Assembly: GCA_947441745.1 (NCBI GenBank)
Contig: CANEUJ010000073.1
Span: 1 to 7,797, forward strand
DNA length: 7,797 nucleotides
DNA from: Neisseriaceae bacterium
GTDB taxonomy: Bacteria; Pseudomonadota; Gammaproteobacteria; Burkholderiales; UBA11063
Direction: 5' to 3'
In this document: positions 1 through 5,399 of the stretch, one piece after another
Position numbering within the stretch: the stretch's first letter is position 1
Layout: each line of letters begins with the position of its first letter
Program-made: the position numbers and the translations under genes
Notes under the pieces: model-generated
What the model saw: the letters and a program-made list of their open reading frames with translations, nothing else
Databases searched by the model: none
Told to the model about the DNA's origin: nothing

Positions 1-123
1 ATGTGTGATTTTATCAATACCACTTATCCCGTTTTTGATATTATTCCATGATGTTTGCAAATCATTGCCAACTGGTGATACTATTCCAATGCCAGTTACC
101 ACTACACGTTTTTTGTTACTCAT
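1..123 (-). CDS. fabF: 3-oxoacyl-[acyl-carrier-protein] synthase II (FabF), N-terminal fragment cut by the window edge
   Basis: Only the first 41 codons are present; the gene runs off the left edge. The translation begins MSNKKRVVVTGIGIVSPVGN and continues to GISGIDKITH. This matches the opening beta strand and glycine-rich turn (RVVVTG.G..SPVGN) and the following GISxI segment typical of FabF/KAS II enzymes. These condense malonyl-ACP with acyl-ACP during fatty-acid elongation in the cytoplasm. The catalytic Cys-His-His residues would lie outside the window, so activity cannot be judged. The ATG at 121-123 is preceded by a GGAG Shine-Dalgarno (133-136) with 9-nt spacing, which supports this start. 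The gene begins 17 bp after the ppsA stop codon on the same strand, so read-through from ppsA is likely. A related ketoacyl synthase (FabB, or a secondary-metabolism KAS) cannot be fully excluded from 41 residues. Confidence 0.85.
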   Translation of the reverse strand, partial: MSNKKRVVVTGIGIVSPVGNDLQTSWNNIKNGISGIDKITH

Positions 124-140
124 TTGTCGTCACTCCATTA

Positions 141-2528
141 TTATAAAGTTTTTTTATTCTGTCCTGCTAGATACAGCCAGGTATCAATTACAGTATCTGG
201 GTTAAGAGAGATTGTTTCAATACCTTCATCTATAAGCCACTGGGCAAAATCACGGTGGTCAGATGGTCCTTGGCCACAAATTCCTATATATTTATTCTGT
301 TTTAAACACGCCTTAATTGATAAGTGTAACATTGCTTTTACTGCTTCATTGCGTTCGTCAAATGAAGCAGCTATTGCACCATTTGAGTCTCTATCAATAC
401 CTAATGTTAATTGAGTCATATCGTTTGATCCAATTGAAAACCCATCAAAGTATTTTAGAAATTCCTCAGCTAAAATTGCATTAGATGGAATTTCACACAT
501 CATGTATATTGAAAGTCCATTTTTGCCACTTTTAAGTCCATTTTCGGCAAGCAAATTAATAACCATAGAGGCTTCTTTTATAGTTCTAACAAAAGGAACC
601 ATAATAGTTACATTATCTAAACCCATTTGATGTATAACTTTATTTATAGCCATACACTCAAGTTCAAAACATTCTCTAAAGCTAGGTGATATATAGCGAG
701 CCGCTCCTCTAAATCCCATCATGGGGTTTTCTTCTGTGGGTTCATATAGTTTACCAGCAATTAAATTAGAATATTCATTTGATTTGAAGTCAGATAGGCG
801 AACAATAACTTTTTTAGGATAAAATGCGGCCGCTATAGTTGCTATTCCTTCAGCTAATTTATCTACATAAAAACCAACAGGGCTATCATATCCAGCTATT
901 TTATCACGAATAACTTCTTGTAATTGTTGTGGAATAGTATCATATTCAAGTAATGCTTTAGGGTGTATACCAATTTGACGGTTTATGATAAACTCAAGAC
1001 GAGCAAGCCCAACCCCATGGTTTGGCAGATGAGAAAAGTTAAATGCTAATTCTGGATTAGCAATATTCATCATGATTTTAACAGGTAAATCAGGCATCGT
1101 TCCAGCATCAAGTTCAAGTACTTCTACGTTTAGTTTACCATCATAAACATGACCAGTATCACCTTCACAGCAAGATACTGTAACTAACATCCCATCTTTT
1201 AAAGCAGTTGTAGCAGTATCACAACCAACAATAGCAGGTATCCCAAGTTCACGAGCAATAATTGCAGCATGGCAAGTTCTGCCACCGCGGTTAGTAATAA
1301 TTGCGGCAGCACGTTTCATTACAGGCTCCCAATCGGGATCTGTCATATCAGTTACTAGTATATCCCCAGGTTCAACTCGATTCATATCATGATGGTCTTT
1401 AACTAGCTTTACAATCCCTGTTGCGGCTTTTTGTCCAACCGCTCGACCTGTGATTAAGGTTATTGCATTATTGTTTAAAATACGATAACGAATTTGTTTA
1501 CTGCTATTTAATTCTTGTGATTTAACTGTTTCAGGACGTGCTTGCAAAATATAAATTTTACCATCTATACCATCAAGCCCCCATTCGATATCCATAGGTC
1601 TTTGGTAGTGCTTTTCAATAATAACTGCAAATTTAGCTAATTCAGTAATTTGTTCATTACTTATCGAAAACTTTTTACTTGCCTTAATATTAACATTAAC
1701 GGTCCGAATTGATTTACCAGTATCTGGAGTATCACTAAACTCCATCTTAATTACTTTACTTCCCATGCTTTTACGAATTATGGCGGTTTTATTTTTGGCT
1801 AATGAAGGTTTGTATACATAAAACTCATCTGGGTTTACCATGCCTTGCACTACACATTCGCCTAAGCCATAGCTTGAAGTGATAAATACGACATCTTCAA
1901 AACCTGACTCGGTATCAATAGAAAACATAACCCCAGAGCTACCAATATCTGAACGTACCATTTTTTGAATGCCTGCAGATAGGTAAGTTTGGGACTGGTC
2001 AAAGCCTTTATGTACACGATAAGAAATTGCACGATCATTATATAAAGAAGCAAAAACTTTTTTGATTGCTAGCATTACTTGTTCGATTCCGTGGATGTTT
2101 AAGTGCGTGTCTTGTTGCCCCGCAAATGATGCATCTGGCAAGTCTTCAGCTGTTGCGGATGAACGAACTGCAACACTAATATCATTACCGTACATCTCTA
2201 GCATTTTGCTATATGCTATTTCGATGTCTTTAATTAAGTCTTCAGGGAATGGAGTTTCTAAAATCCAAGATTGTATTTGTCTACCAGTTTTTGCAAGTGC
2301 AATTACATCATCTACATTCAGTGTTTTTAAGGTGTTATCAATTTTATCTTTTAGATTGTTTTGTTGTAGAAATATTTTATAAGCTTCAGCTGTAGTCGCG
2401 AAACCACCTGGTACAGTGATACCTTTAGAGTGTAACTGTGAAATCATCTCACCAAGAGAAGCGTTTTTGCCACCAACCAGACTGATATCAGTCATGCGTA
2501 GATCTTCAAACCAGATAACATTTTGCAT
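141..2528 (-). CDS. ppsA: Phosphoenolpyruvate synthase (pyruvate, water dikinase)
   Basis: 795 residues, close to the usual ~790-800 of PpsA. It converts pyruvate + ATP + H2O to phosphoenolpyruvate + AMP + phosphate, the gluconeogenic bypass of pyruvate kinase. The N-terminal ATP/pyruvate-binding domain (about residues 15-345) shows GGKNASLGEM (19-28), VRSSATAEDLPDASFAGQQ (121-139) and DIEWG...ILQARPET (313-334). The swivelling phosphohistidine domain has GGRTCHAAIIARELGIPA (415-432), with His420 as the expected phospho-carrier. The C-terminal PEP-binding barrel has GLARLEF (507-513), the R..D segment near 577-580, FSIGSNDMTQLTLGIDRDS (697-715) and GICGQGPSD (749-757), with Cys751 as the expected acid/base residue. 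No frameshift or lost motif was seen. An AAAGGA Shine-Dalgarno (2537-2542) lies 8 nt before the ATG. It sits 68 bp after purC and 17 bp before fabF. No PpsR-type regulator gene is visible here. Confidence 0.97.
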   Translation of the reverse strand: MQNVIWFEDLRMTDISLVGGKNASLGEMISQLHSKGITVPGGFATTAEAYKIFLQQNNLKDKIDNTLKTLNVDDVIALAKTGRQIQSWILETPFPEDLIKDIEIAYSKMLEMYGNDISVAVRSSATAEDLPDASFAGQQDTHLNIHGIEQVMLAIKKVFASLYNDRAISYRVHKGFDQSQTYLSAGIQKMVRSDIGSSGVMFSIDTESGFEDVVFITSSYGLGECVVQGMVNPDEFYVYKPSLAKNKTAIIRKSMGSKVIKMEFSDTPDTGKSIRTVNVNIKASKKFSISNEQITELAKFAVIIEKHYQRPMDIEWGLDGIDGKIYILQARPETVKSQELNSSKQIRYRILNNNAITLITGRAVGQKAATGIVKLVKDHHDMNRVEPGDILVTDMTDPDWEPVMKRAAAIITNRGGRTCHAAIIARELGIPAIVGCDTATTALKDGMLVTVSCCEGDTGHVYDGKLNVEVLELDAGTMPDLPVKIMMNIANPELAFNFSHLPNHGVGLARLEFIINRQIGIHPKALLEYDTIPQQLQEVIRDKIAGYDSPVGFYVDKLAEGIATIAAAFYPKKVIVRLSDFKSNEYSNLIAGKLYEPTEENPMMGFRGAARYISPSFRECFELECMAINKVIHQMGLDNVTIMVPFVRTIKEASMVINLLAENGLKSGKNGLSIYMMCEIPSNAILAEEFLKYFDGFSIGSNDMTQLTLGIDRDSNGAIAASFDERNEAVKAMLHLSIKACLKQNKYIGICGQGPSDHRDFAQWLIDEGIETISLNPDTVIDTWLYLAGQNKKTL

Positions 2529-2564
2529 ATCTTGTATCCTTTAGATTTTATATCATAATTGCAG

Positions 2565-2580
2565 TATGCATTTTAGCATA
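2565..2580. repeat. Small inverted repeat TATGC-N6-GCATA between purC and ppsA
   Basis: A perfect 5-bp inverted repeat with a 6-nt centre (tatgcattttagcata) in the 68-bp purC-ppsA gap. It overlaps the candidate extended -10 element of ppsA, so it could be a small operator. It is too short and AT-rich to be a convincing intrinsic terminator, and no T-tract follows on the transcribed strand. It may be chance in AT-rich DNA. Confidence 0.2.
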
Positions 2581-2599
2581 TTTGATGATTAGTTGTTTA
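2570..2599 (-). promoter_or_regulatory. Candidate ppsA promoter (extended -10)
   Basis: On the minus strand, TAAACA (2594-2599, 4 of 6 against TTGACA) is followed after 18 nt by TAAAAT (2570-2575, 5 of 6 against TATAAT) carrying an upstream TG (extended -10 form TGCTAAAAT). The -35 part overlaps the purC stop codon region. The predicted start would be about 35 nt before the ppsA ATG, leaving room for the AAAGGA ribosome binding site. Such matches occur often by chance in AT-rich DNA, so this is only a suggestion that ppsA can be transcribed separately from the pur genes. Confidence 0.25.
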
Positions 2600-3469
2600 T
2601 TTAGCAATATTTAAGCGTTTCATGATTTCATAATATTTATCAGCAGTTCTTTGAATTACATCATGTGGTAAATCTGGTAATGGCGGTTGTTTATTCCATT
2701 TGAGAGTAAACTCTAAATAATCACGTAGATATTGCTTATCAAAACTAGGTGGGTTATTCCCAACCACATATTCGTTAACATCCCAGAAACGTGAAGAGTC
2801 TGGTGTTAGAACTTCATCCATTAGGATGAGTTTACCATCAGCATCTAAGCCAAATTCAAATTTGGTATCGGCAATTATAATATTATGCTTGAGTCCTAAT
2901 TCACTAGCTTTTTTATATAAGCGAATAGAGATATCATGTAGTTTTTGGGTTAATTCAGTACCAATTAAATCTTGGCATTGTTTTATTGAAATATTTTCAT
3001 CATGATCACCAACTGCGGCTTTGGTTGAAGGAGTAAATATTGGCTCTTCTAGTTTCTCTGCATTTTTTAGACCATTTGCAAGTTTAATTCCGCATATTTC
3101 ACCAGTTTTTAGGTAGTCTTTGTATCCAGTACCTGCCAAATATCCTCTTACAATCACTTCAACTGGGACAGGTTTTAGTTTTTGCACAATTACTGCTCGA
3201 TCTTTTGCATATTCTAATTCAGATCCTGATAAATAGTTGGATAGTTGAAGGTTCGTTAAATGATTAGGGCAAATATCTTTCAGATATTCAAACCAAAACA
3301 ATGATATCTGGGTTAGATACTTACCTTTATTAGGAATTAACTGCTTTAGGATAACATCAAAAGTTGATATTCTATCAGTTGCTACCATTAGCATTGTTTT
3401 AGTATCAATATCATATAAATCTCGTACTTTGCCAGAGTATATTTTAGCCAATGATTTTATATCAGTCAT
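2597..3469 (-). CDS. purC: Phosphoribosylaminoimidazole-succinocarboxamide (SAICAR) synthase
   Basis: 290 residues. It joins CAIR and L-aspartate using ATP to form SAICAR in de novo IMP synthesis (cytoplasm). Visible family motifs are YSGKVRDLYDID (11-22), ATDRISTFDVIL (30-41), EVIVRGYLAGTGYKDY (104-119), FTPSTKA..GDHDENIS (145-161), IIADTKFEFGLD (198-209) and MDEVLTPDSSRFW (217-229), followed by SFDKQYLRDYL (242-252). It is longer than the ~237-residue E. coli enzyme and resembles the ~290-300-residue form known from betaproteobacteria and yeast. The extra length lies in internal and C-terminal segments; it is not a fusion. The ATG overlaps the purK stop (ATGA at 3466-3469), and AGGA (3478-3481) sits 8 nt upstream inside purK, so translation is probably coupled to purK. 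It is the third gene of the purE-purK-purC unit and precedes ppsA by 68 bp. Confidence 0.97.
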   Translation of the reverse strand: MTDIKSLAKIYSGKVRDLYDIDTKTMLMVATDRISTFDVILKQLIPNKGKYLTQISLFWFEYLKDICPNHLTNLQLSNYLSGSELEYAKDRAVIVQKLKPVPVEVIVRGYLAGTGYKDYLKTGEICGIKLANGLKNAEKLEEPIFTPSTKAAVGDHDENISIKQCQDLIGTELTQKLHDISIRLYKKASELGLKHNIIIADTKFEFGLDADGKLILMDEVLTPDSSRFWDVNEYVVGNNPPSFDKQYLRDYLEFTLKWNKQPPLPDLPHDVIQRTADKYYEIMKRLNIAK

Positions 3470-4614
3470 GATTTAATTCCTAATTCAAGTTTTATTTTAT
3501 TAATTTGTTCTAATAATAATTCCATATTATCACCTAGTATTGTAAGGTGTCCCATTTTGCGTCCAATATTAGCAATTTGCTTATCATATAGGTGTAGTTT
3601 TAGATTGTCATATTTTGATAATATTTTTTCAAAATCTGGAGGGTTGGTCTCATTTAACCAAATATCTCCTAGTAAATTTAGCATTATCGCCTTACTATGA
3701 AGTAGAGTGCTTCCAAGTTTTATATTACAAACTGCTCTTACTTGTTGTTCAAATTGTGAGGTTATATTAGCATCAATGGTATGATGTCCTGAATTATGAG
3801 GTCGTGGTGCCATTTCATTAGCTATAATTTGATCATCTTTGGTAATAAAAAACTCTATAGCCAAAACTCCAATATAGTTAAGCTTATTTATTACTGCAAT
3901 AGCGTAAGCTGTTATTTGTTCTTGAAGTTGTTTATCTATATTTGCAGGAGCTATTGTAATATCTAAAATTCCATTTTTATGGATGTTTTGTGATATAGGG
4001 TAAACGACTACTTCATTTCTACTTCTAGCTACAATTACTGATACTTCAAGCTTGATATCTATTAGTTTTTCTAAAATACATGCTCTTGGCGTAAACTTTA
4101 GAAACGCAGCACCTAATTCATCAATAGTATTTACATGAATTTGTCCTTTACCATCATAACCAAGAGTATTGGTCTTTAGTATAGACGGGAATAGATCAAA
4201 CTCTATATCATTTATATCGGATTGGTTTTCTATAGACAAATATTTAGTCGTCGGAATACCTAAACTATTAAAAAATGCTTTTTCATTTAGGCGGTTTTGA
4301 GCAATTAAGATTGCTGATGCATTTGGGTATACTGGAACTTTATTTTCTAAATAATTTATACTATTTGCTGGAATGTTTTCAAATTCAGTAGTGATTACAT
4401 CTGAGAGATTAGCTAATTCATCTAAGCCTTTTTTATCATTATAGTGAGTTTTTATATGATAATTAGCTAGCGATCCTGCAGGGCAATTAATGTCATGCTC
4501 TAATACTGCCACGTGAAAACCCATTTGCCTTGCAGCTATTACAAACATTCGCCCCAATTGACCACCGCCCAAGATCCCAATGCATTTAGGTGGTAAAATC
4601 ACATTTGATATCAT
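3466..4614 (-). CDS. purK: N5-carboxyaminoimidazole ribonucleotide synthase (PurK)
   Basis: 382 residues, similar to the ~355-400 of the family. This ATP-grasp enzyme carboxylates AIR with bicarbonate and ATP to give N5-CAIR, the substrate of PurE encoded just upstream. The N-terminal nucleotide-binding fold has GILGGGQLGRM (13-23) and SPAG-like CPAG (44-47). The central ATP-grasp domain has ILKTNTLGYDGKGQ (145-158), an E-K-x(n)-E segment near 182-190 and EMAPRPHNSGHHTIDA (267-282) followed by SQFEQQVRA (286-294), the strongest PurK signature. The C-terminal domain carries GRKMGHLT (351-358). The ATG directly follows the purE stop codon (TAAATG, no spacer). Its GGAG ribosome binding site (4624-4627) lies inside the last codons of purE, 9 nt away. 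The stop overlaps the purC start by 4 bp. All core motifs look intact. Confidence 0.97.
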   Translation of the reverse strand: MISNVILPPKCIGILGGGQLGRMFVIAARQMGFHVAVLEHDINCPAGSLANYHIKTHYNDKKGLDELANLSDVITTEFENIPANSINYLENKVPVYPNASAILIAQNRLNEKAFFNSLGIPTTKYLSIENQSDINDIEFDLFPSILKTNTLGYDGKGQIHVNTIDELGAAFLKFTPRACILEKLIDIKLEVSVIVARSRNEVVVYPISQNIHKNGILDITIAPANIDKQLQEQITAYAIAVINKLNYIGVLAIEFFITKDDQIIANEMAPRPHNSGHHTIDANITSQFEQQVRAVCNIKLGSTLLHSKAIMLNLLGDIWLNETNPPDFEKILSKYDNLKLHLYDKQIANIGRKMGHLTILGDNMELLLEQINKIKLELGIKS

Positions 4615-5103
4615 TTATTCTAGCTCCGGTAAATTCATCTGAATTACCATGCGAGTTTGATTATCACGAAAAGCATGTAATTTAGCTGCTAAGGTCTCAT
4701 CAAATCTTGCGAGTATTGCTATAGCCATAAGTGCAGCATTAGCTGCTCCAGCATCGCCAATAGCCATCGTAGCTACAGGAATTCCTTTTGGCATTTGTAC
4801 AATTGATAATAGTGAGTCCTGACCATTTAGATATTTTGACGCAATAGGCACTCCAATTACTGGAACAATAGTTTTACTAGCTACCATCCCAGGTAAATGT
4901 GCAGCACCACCTGCTCCAGCGATAATTACCTTTAGCCCATGAGACTCTGCGGCTTCAGCGTATTCAAACATAAAGTTTGGGGTACGATGTGCTGAAACTA
5001 CTAACGCTTCATAATTTACATCAAAATCTTTTAGTATTTTAGCAGCGTTTTTCATGGTTTCCCAATCAGAATTGCTACCCATTATAAGACCAACTTTTAT
5101 CAT
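4615..5103 (-). CDS. purE: N5-carboxyaminoimidazole ribonucleotide mutase (class I PurE)
   Basis: 162 residues, the normal size for class I PurE. It rearranges N5-CAIR to CAIR; the class I assignment is supported by the adjacent purK, which supplies N5-CAIR. Motifs: VGLIMGSNSDW (4-14, substrate phosphate loop), VVSAHRTP (35-42) with the expected catalytic His39, IIAGAGGAAHLPGM (60-73) and LLSIVQMPKGIPVAT (98-112), followed by the GDAGAANAALMA helix (116-127). It acts as a cytosolic oligomer (octamer in characterised relatives). The ATG is preceded by AAAGGA (5110-5115) with 6-nt spacing. It is the first gene of the pur unit; the terminal inverted repeat of the composite intergenic element ends only 32 bp upstream of the start codon, so promoter DNA must overlap the element unless transcription enters from mutS. 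Confidence 0.98.
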   Translation of the reverse strand: MIKVGLIMGSNSDWETMKNAAKILKDFDVNYEALVVSAHRTPNFMFEYAEAAESHGLKVIIAGAGGAAHLPGMVASKTIVPVIGVPIASKYLNGQDSLLSIVQMPKGIPVATMAIGDAGAANAALMAIAILARFDETLAAKLHAFRDNQTRMVIQMNLPELE

Positions 5104-5132
5104 ATCAAATCCTTTATTTTTAATAAATTATT

Positions 5133-5162
5133 TTTAGAGCATGGATCCCAAACTCGTGACGA
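5133..5162 (-). promoter_or_regulatory. Candidate purE promoter overlapping the end of the composite element
   Basis: On the minus strand, TCGTCA (5157-5162, 4 of 6 against TTGACA) is followed after 18 nt by TCTAAA (5133-5138, 4 of 6 against TATAAT) with a TG one base upstream (TGCTCTAAA, extended -10). The TG and the first half of the -10 belong to the terminal inverted repeat, and the second half comes from flanking DNA. The predicted transcript would start near 5126, leaving a short leader with the AAAGGA site. The match is weak. It is reported because almost no other non-element DNA is available upstream of purE. Confidence 0.22.
5136..5150 (+). repeat. Left terminal inverted repeat (15 bp) of the element
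   Basis: agagcatggatccca, the exact reverse complement of 5359-5373. Pairing stops on both sides: the next outer bases (t at 5135, t at 5374) and next inner bases (a at 5151, c at 5358) do not pair. It contains a GGATCC core and lies 32 bp from the purE ATG. Confidence 0.9.
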
Positions 5163-5188
5163 AACAGCATCCTGTTCATGTTTGGGAT
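5145..5188. repeat. Left REP-like hairpin (long form)
   Basis: A 9-bp perfect stem (atcccaaac at 5145-5153 with gtttgggat at 5180-5188) encloses 26 nt. Inside this loop is a second small hairpin, AACAG (5163-5167) with CTGTT (5172-5176), around a 4-nt loop, plus a near-complementary CGTGA/TCATG pair allowing one G-U. The unit is followed by GACG, giving TGGGATGACG (5183-5192), the same terminal decamer as the right hairpin and the tandem units. It does not resemble a terminator because no T-tract follows in the minus (purE) direction. Confidence 0.7.
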
Positions 5189-5197
5189 GACGAAAAA

Positions 5198-5220
5198 CAT
5201 CACCACAGTGCTTCAAATTA
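5198..5220 (+). repeat. Degenerate copy of the 20-bp array unit
   Basis: The segment reads CATC-A-CCACAG-TGCTT-CAAATTA. It aligns to positions 4-20 of the array unit (CATC, CCACAG, CAAATTA) if one base and a 5-base block are treated as insertions. It ends exactly where the first perfect unit starts, so it is either the ancestral sequence from which the array grew by deletion and duplication, or a decayed outermost copy. Confidence 0.5.
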
Positions 5221-5350
5221 CGTCATCCCACAGCAAATTACGTCATCCCACAGCAAATTACGTCATCCCACAGCAAATTACGTCATCCCACAGCAAATTA
5301 CGTCATCCCACAGCAAATTGCGTCATCCCACAGCAAATTACGTCATCCCA
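5221..5350 (+). repeat. Tandem array of six 20-bp units plus a 10-bp partial unit
   Basis: The unit cgtcatcccacagcaaatta occurs head to tail at 5221, 5241, 5261, 5281, 5301 and 5321. Five copies are identical and one differs by a single base (g instead of a at 5320). A seventh copy is cut after its first ten bases (5341-5350), where the sequence passes directly into the right hairpin. The first half of each unit, CGTCATCCCA, equals the outer strand of that hairpin. Near-perfect identity implies recent expansion or homogenisation. No unique spacers are present, so this is not CRISPR. The plus strand has no stop codon in any frame of the unit, which produces misleading open frames. Confidence 0.97.
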
Positions 5351-5364
5351 GCGGAGGCTGGGAT
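5345..5364. repeat. Right REP-like hairpin (short form), downstream of mutS
   Basis: atcccagcggaggctgggat forms an 8-bp perfect stem (5345-5352 with 5357-5364) around the 4-nt loop ggag. It lies 36 bp past the mutS stop codon and would form in a mutS transcript. It is stable and GC-rich for this DNA, but no U-tract follows on the minus strand (GACGTAATTTG comes next), so it is not a standard rho-independent terminator. It could still slow polymerase or protect the mRNA 3' end, as REP hairpins can. It reads like the common 'VIPAEAGIH' palindrome on the plus strand. Confidence 0.75.
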
Positions 5365-5373
5365 CCATGCTCT
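5359..5373 (-). repeat. Right terminal inverted repeat (15 bp) of the element
   Basis: tgggatccatgctct, the exact reverse complement of 5136-5150. Its inner part overlaps the right hairpin stem (gctgggat, 5357-5364). The remaining 26 bases up to the mutS stop codon (5374-5399) show no further recognisable site. Confidence 0.9.
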
Positions 5374-5399
5374 TGTGCTATTACTATTTATCCTCGTAA

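Larger units (their letters stand above)
1..5103 (-). other. Probable co-transcribed unit purE-purK-purC-ppsA-fabF
   Basis: Five consecutive minus-strand genes with junctions of 0 bp (purE/purK), 4-bp overlap (purK/purC), 68 bp (purC/ppsA) and 17 bp (ppsA/fabF), and no intrinsic terminator (GC-rich hairpin plus T-tract) between any of them. The first three are almost certainly one transcript. Extension into ppsA and fabF is an inference from spacing; the 68-bp gap could hold a separate ppsA promoter. The unit continues beyond the left edge. Confidence 0.55.
5136..5373. mobile_element. REP/MITE-like composite palindromic element between mutS and purE
   Basis: A 238-bp segment bounded by a perfect 15-bp inverted repeat (5136-5150 and 5359-5373). 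Next to each end is a hairpin of the form GGATCCCA...TGGGATGACG: a long one at 5143-5192 reading on the plus strand, and a short one at 5341-5366 reading on the minus strand. Between them lie a tandem 20-bp array and a degenerate copy of its unit. It encodes no transposase, and no clear target-site duplication could be seen (flanks ttttt and tgtgc). Two REP-like hairpins facing each other resemble the BIME arrangement of REP elements, which are mobilised in trans by RAYT transposases; applying that here is an inference. The sequence CGTCATCCCAGC.GGAG.GCTGGGATCC is of the broad GTCATCCC/GTCATTCCC palindromic type found dispersed in many proteobacterial genomes. Other copies should exist in this genome if the reading is right. 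Confidence 0.7.

Noticed and set aside
2062..2382. Plus-strand open frame inside ppsA, and similar ones at 5-205, 124-414 and minus 1862-2053
   Set aside because: They overlap the strongly supported ppsA or fabF frames and show no recognisable protein motifs; they are shadow frames.
5104..5162. PurR operator or purine riboswitch upstream of purE
   Set aside because: No ACGCAAACGTTTGCGT-like palindrome and no conserved purine aptamer core was found in the available DNA.
5221..5340. Mini-ORF ATG-ACG-TAA in nearly every unit on the minus strand, as an upstream translation decoy for purE
   Set aside because: It follows trivially from the repeat sequence, and the nearest copy is over 100 nt from purE with no convincing ribosome binding site of its own.
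5221..5350. CRISPR array
   Set aside because: Repeats are directly adjacent with no unique spacers, are only 20 bp, and no cas genes are present.
5221..5350. Iteron-type replication origin (20-bp direct repeats)
   Set aside because: The length and tandem layout fit iterons, but no rep gene, clear DnaA box or plasmid gene is nearby, and the flanks are chromosomal housekeeping genes. The repeat half also matches the adjacent hairpin arm, which gives a simpler origin.
5345..5364. Rho-independent terminator of mutS
   Set aside because: The hairpin is good, but no T-tract follows it on the minus strand, and it is part of a dispersed-type palindrome.
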